Shown here: positions 46,796-56,235 of the stretch, in pieces
How the letters are laid out: every line of letters starts with the position of its first letter
Numbering within the stretch: the first letter of the stretch is position 1
Assembly: GCF_042100115.1 (NCBI RefSeq)
Contig: NC_091272.1
Coordinates: forward strand, 6,386,001 to 6,450,000
DNA from: Alternaria dauci
Lineage: Eukaryota; Ascomycota; Dothideomycetes; Pleosporales; Pleosporaceae
Reading direction: 5' to 3'
DNA length: 64,000 nucleotides
Made by a program: the position numbers and the translations under genes
Notes under the pieces: model-generated
What the model was told of the DNA's origin: nothing
Databases searched by the model: none
The model's input: only the letters and a program-made list of their open reading frames with translations

Positions 46796-47512
46796 AGTCT
46801 CAAGAAGAGTGGGAGTCGACACCTTTTAGGAATGATGGGGTGATTGAGGGGAGAGGAAGCGGATTGGGCTCGTGTTGTGCTATTACTGGCTTTGCTGGCT
46901 TGTTTTTTTCAAGGACCTTGTATATTGGTGAGGTTGGTGGATGCGTTTATGATTGCATGGCTGGGTACAATACCTGCATGGGCGTCTTTTTTCACATGCA
47001 GCGCGAACCCTGAACCCATCAGCGAAGATCATCGATATGCCCCTGGGCTTCTTCACATGCACAATCCCTGCCAAGTCAGATCTTGCATGCGTTTCAGGCC
47101 ACATTGATACTCTACGTCAACATCTGCATTCTTATGCACGTAAGCAGGATCTCGTATTGTGTACGCGGATCCGCCGGCGTCCGATCGCACCGAGTTGTCG
47201 TGCATTGCACGCGCTATCCGGGAGCTTGAACCTCCGTACCCCTGTAAAGGCGGAGGGTAAGCGAGACATGACGGCATCGATCCTGACTACGAGTCTAGAT
47301 CGCCAGACATTTTGGAACCACGGTATGCGCCGGATGTACAACCGAAAGAAGTGTGTTTGTTGGTTAGGCCTTCACGATGGTTTTAGATGCATAAAGGAAA
47401 CAGATCTTTTTCATGATCTGGTGGGGAGTATATATCAATGCTCAAGTCCCGTCGGTGAACGAGAGCTCGTATCTTTTCTTTTTTGTTATTGTTGTCTAAA
47501 CAAACATACACC
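46796..47512. other. Intergenic, tandem genes
   Basis: About 720 bp with the SEC3 3' flank and the promoter of the next gene. The frame of the next gene is open slightly upstream but without an ATG. Nothing else is seen. Confidence 0.45.
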
Positions 47513-48568
47513 ATGACACTCTTACAAACTCTCCTCCGTGCAACGGCTTTCAAGAACCCGCTCTTACGCACCCTTGTTCCCTCCGTTGCGCTTGCGTATG
47601 GTATTCAAGCTGCCGTCGCTGTTCCTTCTATTGCTGCGCAGACAGAACGTTACTATGATCTCTCTGGGAGCTTCACGTACCTGTCTTGTACAGCGCTCAG
47701 TCTAGTCTTGCCCTATATGCGCGCAAGAGCCGCTGGCACGATTACAGGAGGAATAACAGAGTATTTCAGCAGCCAGGGGCTAGGACAAGGGACGTGGTGG
47801 TGGAGACAGGCGCTATTGAGTGCTGCGGTAGGGGTGTGGGCCTCGAGATGTACGAGCTCTCCTATAACGAGCAAATCGAAATACAAAAACAAGAATGCTA
47901 ACAACGATGCAGTGGGCTCCTACCTCTACAAGCGCATCCAAAGCGATGAAGGAAAAGACAGCCGCTTCGACTCGATCCGCACCTCGCCCTCCAAATTCTT
48001 CGTCGCCTTCTTCGCCCAAGCAACCTGGGTCTCGCTGTGCACTCTGCCCGTCATCCTCATCAACTCTGTTCCGCGCTCCGCCTACGCCACCTCTCTGCTC
48101 AGCCAAGCCGTATCCTCAAAACCGTATCTGACCGATATCCTCGGCCTCGCCATCTTCGTCTTCGGCCTCACTTTCGAAGTCGTCGCCGACCGCCAAAAAG
48201 ACGCATGGGTCCAGGGCAAGAAGCAAAAGAAGCATTCAGAAGAGTTCCTGACACATGGCCTGTGGAGTAAGTCGAGACATCCGAATTACTTTGGTGAGGC
48301 GACGCTGTGGAGTGGTATTGCGATTGCGGCGGCGGGATTGCTGGTGAGGCAGCCGGCGCAGGCGGCGCTCGGGCTGAGTGGGGGGTTGGGTGCGCAGGTG
48401 CTGGTCGCGGGTATGTGTGCGGCGAGTCCGGCGTTTGTGAGCTTTTTGTTGCTCAAGGTTAGTGGGGTGCCGTTGAGTGAGAATAAGTATGATAAGAGGT
48501 ATGGGAATCGTGAGGATTATCAGAGGTGGAAGAGGGAGACGCCGATGTTTGTGCCGAAGATTTGGTAG
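47513..48568 (+). CDS. DUF1295/steroid 5-alpha-reductase-like membrane protein
   Basis: Exons 47513-47849 and 47913-48568 give 330 residues. The 63-bp intron is a multiple of three with no stop, so retention would add 21 residues. Splicing restores VWASRLGSYLYKRIQSDEGKDSRFD, the family's W.xR.G.YL..RI pattern. The fold has several membrane helices. The C-terminal block FEVVADRQKDAW, LWSKSRHPNYFGE and YGNREDYQRWKRETPMFVP is the DUF1295 signature, related to NADPH-dependent steroid reductases and isoprenylcysteine methyltransferases. The substrate is not known. Confidence 0.85.
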   Translation: MTLLQTLLRATAFKNPLLRTLVPSVALAYGIQAAVAVPSIAAQTERYYDLSGSFTYLSCTALSLVLPYMRARAAGTITGGITEYFSSQGLGQGTWWWRQALLSAAVGVWASRCTSSPITSKSKYKNKNANNDAVGSYLYKRIQSDEGKDSRFDSIRTSPSKFFVAFFAQATWVSLCTLPVILINSVPRSAYATSLLSQAVSSKPYLTDILGLAIFVFGLTFEVVADRQKDAWVQGKKQKKHSEEFLTHGLWSKSRHPNYFGEATLWSGIAIAAAGLLVRQPAQAALGLSGGLGAQVLVAGMCAASPAFVSFLLLKVSGVPLSENKYDKRYGNREDYQRWKRETPMFVPKIW

Positions 48569-49029
48569 GTGGGTTGTGGAGTAGGTGGCTTTGTGAATAA
48601 TGGGAGCGGTTGTATTCTTTGTTGCTGTTGATATTAGTAGAAGGATGGATGGCAACGAGCGAGATCGTATAGGAGAAGAAGTATGTTATCATCAAAGATT
48701 CCACTCTACATGGAATGGCTTCTCTGCATGGTCTCCAGCCTCAACGAATCCGATTACCCAAAATTGCAGGCTAACAACTGTATCGAATTGTGCAGAACAA
48801 ATCCCAGTTGGGACAGGTACTCTTTGATCTTCCTGGATAGTGCAATAGACGCGCTAGTGATCGATATAGCCTTGCGTCGCCTCGATCCGCATCGCGCCTT
48901 CTATTATAGCTACGTGACTACCATTCCGGAGAAACTTCCCACAAGCTCTACTCGATATTAGAACCCAAGAAGGTACTCACAAGGTCATACCGAAGTTTCA
49001 AGCCTCCGTGCCTCCGTCACGCCTTTGAT
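48569..49029. other. Intergenic, convergent 3' ends
   Basis: About 460 bp. A 92-codon plus-strand frame from 48683 starts with ATG but has no recognisable domain. It is treated as chance. Confidence 0.4.
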
Positions 49030-49506
49030 TTAATTCTTAGGAGCCTTTTCTACATTTTGCATGGCTGCGTGGTCCATAACCCCAGCTTCCACAAGCGCTT
49101 TAACCGCATCGCGTATCCACGTCTGACAATTCTTTATCTCTCTTCTCTTTCTTGGTCCGTCACCAGAAGCAGCCACCAGACTCGGTCCAGGTGGCTCTAC
49201 CCCAAGCACGACTTCTTCAAGTCTATCTCTCGCAATCTGGTCAACGGACCAACTTCCATCTTCCTGCACATCAACAACGTGCTCGTCTGCAACGTCACCC
49301 AGAGGCAGCAGCTGATACCGGCGACCATCGGCGCCGACTTTGTAGTTGCGCTCGATTTCTATAGTAAAACCGGCTGCAGCGTCGCCGGTCGCGTTTATGT
49401 AGGTTCCGGTGCCATGCAGATCGGACAAGAGGTGGGAGATCCATAGACCCCAGTGTGCGGGAAAGAGAGGGGAGCTGAAAACAATGGGGTTGATGGCTCG
49501 GGGCAT
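49030..49506 (-). CDS. Small conserved fungal protein of unknown function
   Basis: Single exon, 158 residues. The order SPLFPAHWGLWI, GTYINATGDAAAGFTIEIERN, PPGPSLVAASG and RREIKNCQTWIRDAV matches small Pezizomycotina proteins I recall only as uncharacterised. The His in AHWGLW and the Cys in KNCQTW sit where a papain-like/NlpC-type fold would place catalytic residues, though in reversed order. This is a guess at fold, not function. It lies 420 bp from the degenerate transposon. Confidence 0.7.
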   Translation of the reverse strand: MPRAINPIVFSSPLFPAHWGLWISHLLSDLHGTGTYINATGDAAAGFTIEIERNYKVGADGRRYQLLPLGDVADEHVVDVQEDGSWSVDQIARDRLEEVVLGVEPPGPSLVAASGDGPRKRREIKNCQTWIRDAVKALVEAGVMDHAAMQNVEKAPKN

Positions 49507-49926
49507 CGTGGTCGTGTGTTTACGGAGAGATGGGGGTATGAGACTAGGTAGTCCGAGGTTTTAGTGGGGGTGACACAGCATCAGTTATCAAGTGATGAAG
49601 CCTTTCCTTTTACGATTACCAATCTGCGACTTGTCGATAGATACTTCAAAGCGTGTGGACAGTCGTTCTGACAACGATACATCAAGGCGCTATTTCCGGG
49701 ATGTCGAAGGAATCAAGAGCCATGGAGAGTGATGTTCTGAGCAGCGAAGGAGTGATGCTGGGGCCGCCAGCATTCATGGTCTCCAATCGGGCAACAGAAG
49801 ATACTCAGGTGTTCTGAGATTGATATGTGTTACAGCCTCGCGTCTGTATCAACTGAAGATTCCGTTAATGCGGAGTATTGGGGTTGCAGTGTCTATTTGA
49901 GGATCGGAGTGAGCTGCACTCGCGCC
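49507..49926. other. Spacer between small gene and transposon
   Basis: About 420 bp of normal composition, presumably the promoter of the minus-strand gene at 49030-49506. No repeat relationship to the element is seen. Confidence 0.45.
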
Positions 49927-49971
49927 TAACGTCTGTGCGCACCCAACGAGCCAAGTCAGCCAACGAGCCAC
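49927..49971 (+). repeat. Left terminal inverted repeat
   Basis: 45 bp, exact reverse complement of 52017-52061. After the TA it starts ACGTCTGTGCGCACCCAACG. It contains CAACGAGCCA twice, 17 bp apart, possible transposase binding sites. Confidence 0.95.
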
Positions 49972-50081
49972 CTTAACAGCAAGTTGACGATAGAAAAATG
50001 AGGCTGTAGACGCCTACTAAAAAGCTATTATCGTGAGATTTTTTAGTGTATTGCTATATAGAGGCTTGCGCATCGTTTACA

Positions 50082-51959
50082 CTACTTATATCTCGCTAGT
50101 ATCTTAATTTGGCGGCCGCGCGCGCTGTTTTTAGGTGGGGGAGACGCCGCTAGCGGACCAGCGTCAGCCCAACTTAATGCAGCAGCAACACGACGACGCT
50201 TTATTAGATTTTTTGCTGCTTTGTATAAGGCTTTTCGCTTACCTTTATTTACTATATCGCGAGATTTTTCTGTGGTTACAGTGTTGCGTTACTGTTTTTT
50301 AAGCGCCCGTTGCGTAGCCAGTTCCTTAGCCCGCGCTTTTCGCTCGCTATCACGCTGTATTTTAGCCTGTTGTTAAGCAACCCGCGCTTCTTATTAAAGC
50401 TGCTTTTTGTATACTGTTACCGCCGCTTTTAGCTGTCTATCCTAGGTTTTTTAGAGTTATAGTTGCTTAGCTTCGTCTAGTCTTACGCGCTCGCGCTCGC
50501 GGGCTTCGCAAAGCTTTCTTAGAGACTAGAAGACGGCGCCGCCGTAGTACTCCTTATGCTATTGAAGGTCTATAGTCTTGCTCTTCTTAGTGCGCTTTTC
50601 TCTCACTATAACCGCTTGTTGCAGACCTTAGTTCTTATAGTAGAGTAGTTCGTTTTGTACCTATAGCGAGTGTAATAAAGCCTTAAGCTGCTAGGCTTCA
50701 AGAGTCGCCTTATTAGGTACTGTAGCGTCGTAAATTTTTCGCAGCTCTCTCTAGCTATCGCCATCGCCGTGTTAACTAATTTTTAAAGCTTTATCTTATC
50801 GCGAAGTGCGGTTGTTGAAGCGTTTTAGAATAACCTCTATATCTATCAGCTACACGCCTGTAGCTTAAAAACTCTTCTTAATAATCTCCGGCGTGGTTGC
50901 AGAGGTCCACGCGGGCCAAAAGTTCTTAAAAAAATCACGTTTCGTGATTCTCGTGATGCCCTGCGTACGCTAGAGGTAACGATCAAGTTCACAGGAGTAG
51001 TACTTTAAAAGAGGCGCAAAGACGACGATATCTAGCAGCTATAAGCTGTAGGTTAAATGAGGTGGAAACACAGCCAAGAGGATGCGATTACTATCGCAAA
51101 AATCTATAAAGTTAGTCGTGAGATAACTGCCGTAGCCATTAAGGATCAAAAGCTAGTAGTTATAACGCGCTTTTTACTTCGTAAAGCGTTCAAAAACCTA
51201 TTTAAGCTATACCAAACCTATGTCGTTGTTACTCTATCCCGTCTCTAAGTTTAAGAAGAAAACCTCGTGTTTCCTAGCCTCTACAGCGTCCACCCATCCT
51301 AATTGAATGCCAGAGGTGCCCTAGTACATAAGAGCTAGCGGTAATACCTCTCCAGAAGCGCATACGCAAGCTAGCAGCGTTATCTATTTACGATTACTAT
51401 CTTATAGAGCTAATTTAGACTTAATTAAGGCCTTAGAGAAGACACGTTTACTACGCTTTACTACTCTAACGTAGAAGCCTTTCTTATCCATATTATATGT
51501 GTTGCGCTCTTTAACATTATATTCTTACATCTTTAAATATAATAAGTTAAAGTATAGCTTATATTTAAACGGCGAGTTAGCTTTATACCTATCATAATCG
51601 ATTTAGGTGCTCTATTTAATAGTAAGCTCATCGGCGTGGCGATAGAGAAACTAGGTAACTTAGCTTTAGGAAACCTCCTACTTTATAATTATTAACGCGA
51701 AATTTTATATTATCTCTTATATAGGTAGTAAGCCTCGCCTTATATATCTTTCTATATATAATATAAGTTTATACTCTTATTATAGGTTAAGTAGTTGTCG
51801 CTTGCGCGCCTCGTCGTGCCAGGAGTGTTGTGATCCCTTATGCCTCCGCGATAACGTCGTTCGATTAACTCTGAATTTTTTCGCGACTTGTTAGTACGAA
51901 AGTTTATCACTAGACTCTTGCGAATCTAAATATTTAATCGCTTCTTAAATTAGGTCCAT
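50082..51959 (-). pseudogene. Pogo/Fot1-type transposase, inactivated by point mutations
   Basis: From the ATG at 51959 to a stop at 50082-50084 lie 626 codons in a single frame without a net shift. N-terminus: a psq/CENP-B helix-turn-helix (EAIKYLDSQE, TTLSRRHKG). Then the linker ending NTYNMDKKGF with the first catalytic Asp, the block LACVCASGEVLPLALMY, LLILNGYGSYLT where the family has Asp-Gly-His, then NFIDFCDSNRILLAVFPPHL and DFFKNFWPAWTS. The tail is Lys/Arg-rich. About 40 in-frame TAA/TAG stops sit where Gln or Trp is expected, and the second catalytic Asp reads Asn. All are explained by C-to-T or G-to-A changes, the RIP pattern. It cannot encode an active protein. Confidence 0.92.
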
Positions 51960-52016
51960 GGTGGTGGAGTTATGACGCGTTGAAGATGGGACGACACACG
52001 ATGATGCGCGGTACGC

Positions 52017-52061
52017 GTGGCTCGTTGGCTGACTTGGCTCGTTGGGTGCGCACAGACGTTA
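52017..52061 (-). repeat. Right terminal inverted repeat
   Basis: 45 bp, exact reverse complement of the left repeat, ending in the TA target duplication at 52060-52061. Confidence 0.95.
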
Positions 52062-52384
52062 CTTAGCGTAGCTGAGTCATTACAGCCCCTCCCAACGATC
52101 TTGGTCGCATCAATTCAACGGTCGTAGAAACATTCCTAATACTGAGATTGATATCGTGGAGTACCAGATGCGTTGTCGGCAACAATCGCAGTAGCGTCCC
52201 ACAATACCCTTAGCCGCCACAGACGCTTTCATCGGCGCAATGTAGGCCGCCCCACCATTCTCCAGAGCAGTCAGTCATACGAAGATCTGCGCCCTTGACT
52301 CAGTCTCTCCGGTAGTATTTGAACCCAAATACTTGCTTGTATCTCATCTTTTTAGTAACGTGCCAAACACTTTCTTGAGATAAT
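52062..52384. other. Spacer between transposon and GNAT gene
   Basis: About 320 bp of ordinary composition, the likely promoter of the GNAT gene. The element ends 323 bp from its ATG. Confidence 0.45.
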
Positions 52385-53098
52385 ATGTCTGACTCCACGG
52401 ACGACGAGCGCCTTGGGCGAGTAGTGCCAGCATCACCTGCTACGCCCCCCAGCAACGACATTAAGCTCGTTGGCCAGTACGCAACCATTGTTCCCGTACA
52501 TCCAGACCATGCGACAGACTTGTACGAGCTCATCAAAGGAGACACCAACGCATCGCTGTTCGACTTCATCTTCGACAAGCATCCCAAGTCCGTTGAAGAA
52601 CTCCGGACTAGCCTCGCAGTAAAAGCAGCAACAACGCATCCCTGGACCTACACCATCCTTCGGAACAACCCCCAAGACGGAAAATGCAAGCCAGTAGGAA
52701 TGGTGGATCTGATGCGGATGGATCTTCCAAACCGCGTCATTGAGGTGGGTAACACACAATACACGCCCGCATTGCAGCGCACATGCGCCGCTACGGAGAC
52801 CATGTATCTCCTCGCCAAGTATGTTTTTGAAACTCTTGGGTTCAGAAGATATGAGTGGAAGTGTAATAGCCTCAATCACCCGTCGCGCCGAGCTGCAGAA
52901 CGATTGGGGTTCAAGTACGAGGGTACTTTCAGGCAGCACATGATTGTCAGGGGACGCAATCGCGATACCAATTGGTATTCTATCCTAGACTCAGAGTGGG
53001 ATCATGTCAAGAGCGCTATGGAGAAATGGTTACATGCGGATAACTTTGACAAGGACGGGAGACAGAAGAAGACGTTGCAGCAGTTGAGGGAATCGTAA
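52385..53098 (+). CDS. GNAT-family N-acetyltransferase
   Basis: Single exon, 237 residues. The RimJ/RimL-like GNAT fold is seen from GQYATIVPVHPDHATDLYELI, through GMVDLMRMDLPNRVIEVGNT (core strands), to YVFETLGFRRYEWKCNSLNH and SRRAAERLGFKYEGTFRQHM. These last two are the acetyl-CoA-binding region and the typical N..S...AERLGF motif. It transfers an acetyl group from acetyl-CoA to an amine; the acceptor is unknown. It is the first gene to the right of the transposon. Confidence 0.88.
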   Translation: MSDSTDDERLGRVVPASPATPPSNDIKLVGQYATIVPVHPDHATDLYELIKGDTNASLFDFIFDKHPKSVEELRTSLAVKAATTHPWTYTILRNNPQDGKCKPVGMVDLMRMDLPNRVIEVGNTQYTPALQRTCAATETMYLLAKYVFETLGFRRYEWKCNSLNHPSRRAAERLGFKYEGTFRQHMIVRGRNRDTNWYSILDSEWDHVKSAMEKWLHADNFDKDGRQKKTLQQLRES

Positions 53099-53608
53099 TG
53101 AAACAGTTCGTATCATGTATCGTATATCTAAATCCTCCACAACACTCTCCTACAACAGGACAACCTACAGGCGACATTTCCCTTTCTGTTGAGCCCATCT
53201 ATTGCCTTGTTCTGCATCAGTGTTCTGTACCTGAGGCCTTTCCTAAAGAGACAAGTCCAGCCGAACCGCCTGCATCTGGAATTCTGCATAGGCCGTGGCA
53301 CTGCATAGCTTGCTCAAGCCTATCAATATACTCGGAGAAACTATCCCATAGGTGGGTCAAGCCGGATACTGACGGCAATGACTCACTGTCGCATCCCAAT
53401 GGTCCACAAACTCAATGGCCATTGCGCCATCTTTCAGGCAACAGTAAGATCTAGACATCTCAATGGCCAGTTTGAAAGCAATAAGAGACCGCTGATATTA
53501 GTAACTACAGGTATTGGGTCGAACGACATGTCAAAAGCCACAGCCCAACCACCTCCCAAACCCTGCACAAAGTTCACTGCAAGCTTCCCAGCAACCACTC
53601 AGCCCACC
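53099..53608. other. Intergenic, tandem genes
   Basis: About 510 bp. The downstream gene's frame is open back to an ATG at 53378, with another ATG at 53528. The residues it would add are not family-like. Confidence 0.4.
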
Positions 53609-54412
53609 ATGCCGTCCCAACCCTCGAACACCCAAGCACAACGCCTCCGAGCCCTCCACACACCAGGCAAACCCCTCGTCCTAACAAACATCTGGGACGC
53701 CATAAGCGCATCTGCCGTCGCCGCTCTCCCCGGCACAAAAGCACTCGCAACAGCCAGTGCCGCCATCGCCGCCGCGTCTGGCCTTTCCGACGACGACCTG
53801 ACGCTCGATGTCAACTTGCGTGCTGTAGAGTCGATTGCCAGAGTAGCAGCTGCACACGACCTCCCGCTGACTGTGGATTTGCAAGACGGGTTTGGGGATG
53901 AGCTGGAGGAGGGTGTGAGACGCGTTATCGAGTTGGGTGCGGTGGGTATCAATCTTGAGGACTATGGGCGGGAGATTGGTGGGCTGTATGGTGTTGAGGA
54001 ACAGTGTAGACGGATACGCTGCGCGGTGGTGGTTGCTAGGGATAGTGGTGTGCCAGATTTCGTTATTAATGCGCGTACAGATGCGTTGTTTGCGGGTTCT
54101 GGTATTGACGATGTTATTAAGCGTGGACAGGCATATTTGGATGCTGGCGCCAGTAATGTTTTCGTTTGGGGTGGGCCGAGCAGGAAGGGGTGGGGCAGGG
54201 ATGAAGTCGGAAAAGTATGTCGGGCTTTTGATGGAAGGTTGAATGTTATTCTGGACATGACGAGTGGGAATGGTTTGGCCATCAAAGAGTTGGAAGATAT
54301 CGGTGTTGCGAGGATCAGCGTTGGTCCCCAGTTGATGCGTCGAACGGCAGCGATGTTGGCGGATGAGGCTCAGAAGATACTTGATGGGAAGTCTAGCGCG
54401 GCTGAGTCGTGA
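53609..54412 (+). CDS. PEP mutase/isocitrate lyase family enzyme
   Basis: Single exon, 267 residues from the ATG at 53609, which has a good context (CCCACCATGCCG) and gives a normal family length. ATGs at 53528 and 53378 would extend it. The barrel shows LVLTNIWDAISASAV, a TASAAIAAASG loop, LTVDLQDGFGDE (metal-binding acids), GINLEDYG, FVINARTDA and VFVWGG. Members cleave or form C-C or C-P bonds next to a carboxylate (2-methylisocitrate lyase, phosphonopyruvate hydrolase, oxaloacetate hydrolase). The isocitrate lyase KKCGH signature is absent. The exact reaction cannot be told from sequence. Confidence 0.85.
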   Translation: MPSQPSNTQAQRLRALHTPGKPLVLTNIWDAISASAVAALPGTKALATASAAIAAASGLSDDDLTLDVNLRAVESIARVAAAHDLPLTVDLQDGFGDELEEGVRRVIELGAVGINLEDYGREIGGLYGVEEQCRRIRCAVVVARDSGVPDFVINARTDALFAGSGIDDVIKRGQAYLDAGASNVFVWGGPSRKGWGRDEVGKVCRAFDGRLNVILDMTSGNGLAIKELEDIGVARISVGPQLMRRTAAMLADEAQKILDGKSSAAES

Positions 54413-54641
54413 CGGTAGTATCGGCATATCATTGTAGTTTAGCTTTTTCTGTTGCACAGTCAGACATCTACGAGAAAACGTTGTGGACCATTGAAAGCGT
54501 GTTCCCGACTGTCAGTCTCTGCCCATCATTTCAACCACGAACGTATACTGCTTCATCAAGTCCCATGAAACAAGTCCTGAACCGCCACCAATCACCACCA
54601 TTTCCATCTCACAAATCCGTCTACCCATCTCCACAACCCAC

Positions 54642-55544
54642 CTACATATTCCCTCTCTCCACACCTCCCACACCTCCCCTCCCGGCCAGAACCCCCGTGC
54701 ACCACCTCACAGCCTCCCTCCACACCTCCTGCATCTCCCCATCATCCACGCTCCGCTCTCCGATGATCGCCGGCAACTCTTTGACCACCACCTCCCTGAA
54801 AAACCACCAACTAGGCAAGAAATTCAACTTTGCCAACGCAGCTAATTTGAGCGGCGAGAACATGGCACTGTACTGACAGGCGCGGGCTAGCATGGGGCCT
54901 TGATCAAAGGCAGATTGCCACATTGCGTGTGCGATGTCGTCGATGTTGGCGGAGATGATGTAGGCATCGGGATGAGGTATGAGCCAGGTGTGGAGGGTGA
55001 GGATGTGGTGGAGGAACATGGTTGTTTGAGGTATGGACGTGGCAGAGGGCGGTTGGGATGGGGTCGTTGTTGTGGGTTCTTGAGCAAGACCGACATCGGG
55101 TTTGAGCGAGGGGATCTTCGGTTTCTTTGACTGCGAGCTGGATTGTAGGCCTGGGTGAGTGGTGTCTTGGTCTGCTCCCTCGGCTTTGATCTGGTGGTAT
55201 ACTGTTGCCGACGTGTGTTCCTGTAATGAGGTCAGTCCTGTATCTAAACATATGCTGAACCTGGTCTTACCTCGTCTTCGACCTTCCGCTTATTGCCTGC
55301 CAGGATAGGACCTTTTGCAGCAGCACTCTCACGCCGCTGCTGGCTGACGAATGTGGGCAGAGTTTGAGGATCCGAGTTCTTACGCTCTTGCTGTGCTTTC
55401 GCAGGGCCCTTTGAGCTGGGCGACAAGGTGACAGGACCCTACTCGTGTCAGCACATCGTTGCTTGCTCCTTAGCGTCAGGAAGCTAGACTCACCTTCCTC
55501 GCTGTGGGGGTATGCAGGCTAGGAGCTGGAGTGGTATCTGCCAT
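54642..55544 (-). CDS. Unrecognised conserved-looking protein, three exons
   Basis: Exons 55544-55494, 55438-55271 and 55220-54642 give 265 residues. All splice joins are in frame with ordinary GT-AG sites (introns 55 and 50 bp). The first 130 residues are polar and disordered (KAQQERKNSDPQTLPTFVSQ). The C-terminal 130 are folded, helical and Trp-rich: LHHILTLHTWLIPHPDAYII, DIAHAMWQSAFDQGPMLARA, LKLAALAKLNFLPSWWFFRE and EVWREAVRWCTGVL. I do not recognise the family. The regular texture and splice agreement argue that it is real. The pattern suggests a nuclear or cytosolic adaptor, but that is only an impression. Confidence 0.65.
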
Positions 55545-56235
55545 TTTGTTAATATGAACGGTCTTTGGGTTAGATCGCGACGGAGTCAGCCAGGAAGTAG
55601 AAGAGGTTGGCGACAAGAGGTATAGAAGACGAAAGAGATTGGTGTTTGTGAGAAGCGGTTTGAGTCAAAGACACGAGGTGAAATAGTGCAGTATCAAACG
55701 CGGAAACACAGAGTGAATGTGAGTATGAGCGCCGAGTGAGGTAAAGCATTGCAGAATCTTTCGACTGGCGAATTAGGTTGCTCTGTGGGAGGTGGTCTTG
55801 TCGTCGTAATAGTCTTAAGAAAAATCTCAGTCGTTTGCTCCACGTTGTTTCTAGTGGCTGTATGTGGATCGAAATAAGATTAAGGCAATGGTTGATTGAC
55901 GCAGAGAGAGAGGACGCGGGTCAAATGCCGAAAAAGACGGTGGGGTGAAAGGAGGCAAAAGTCTACTTGGTGGGATGTCAGCGCAAAGAATGTTCGTCAG
56001 CGTATGAAGTAAGAGATGAGGAGTGTAAAGACACCGAATAGACCGAATGAGCCATTGGAACCAGGACCCGAGACCCTATCCGACGCTGCAAACTATCAAA
56101 GTATCTTCAGCCAGAGTAGACCCATTTTTACCCCCAAGACTGTGCCATGCAAGCCGTTATGGTATATTATATCGCCCCAATTAACGCCGCTCATTCATCT
56201 GCATGTGCAAAAGCTTCCCAAGAACAACTTCAACA
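55545..56235. other. Intergenic, no gene seen
   Basis: About 690 bp between the start of the unrecognised gene and the 3' end of the J-protein gene. No gene is supported. Confidence 0.45.

Larger units (their letters stand above)
49927..52061 (-). mobile_element. Degenerate Fot1/pogo-type DNA transposon
   Basis: A 2.13-kb element bounded by perfect 45-bp inverted repeats, whose outer two bases are the TA target duplication (49927-49928 and 52060-52061). One minus-strand frame spans the interior and reads as a pogo/Fot1 transposase with about 40 stop codons. Composition inside is AT-rich and TpA-rich, strongest at 51490-51830. TA target, TIR length, total length and transposase type agree with Tc1/mariner-pogo elements of filamentous fungi. 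Confidence 0.93.

Noticed and set aside
48683..48961. 92-codon plus-strand frame after the DUF1295 gene
   Set aside because: Starts with ATG but has no recognisable motif; it sits in the 3' flank between convergent genes.
51057..51248. Small plus-strand frame inside the AT-rich element
   Set aside because: It is the reverse of the degenerate transposase and has no independent support.
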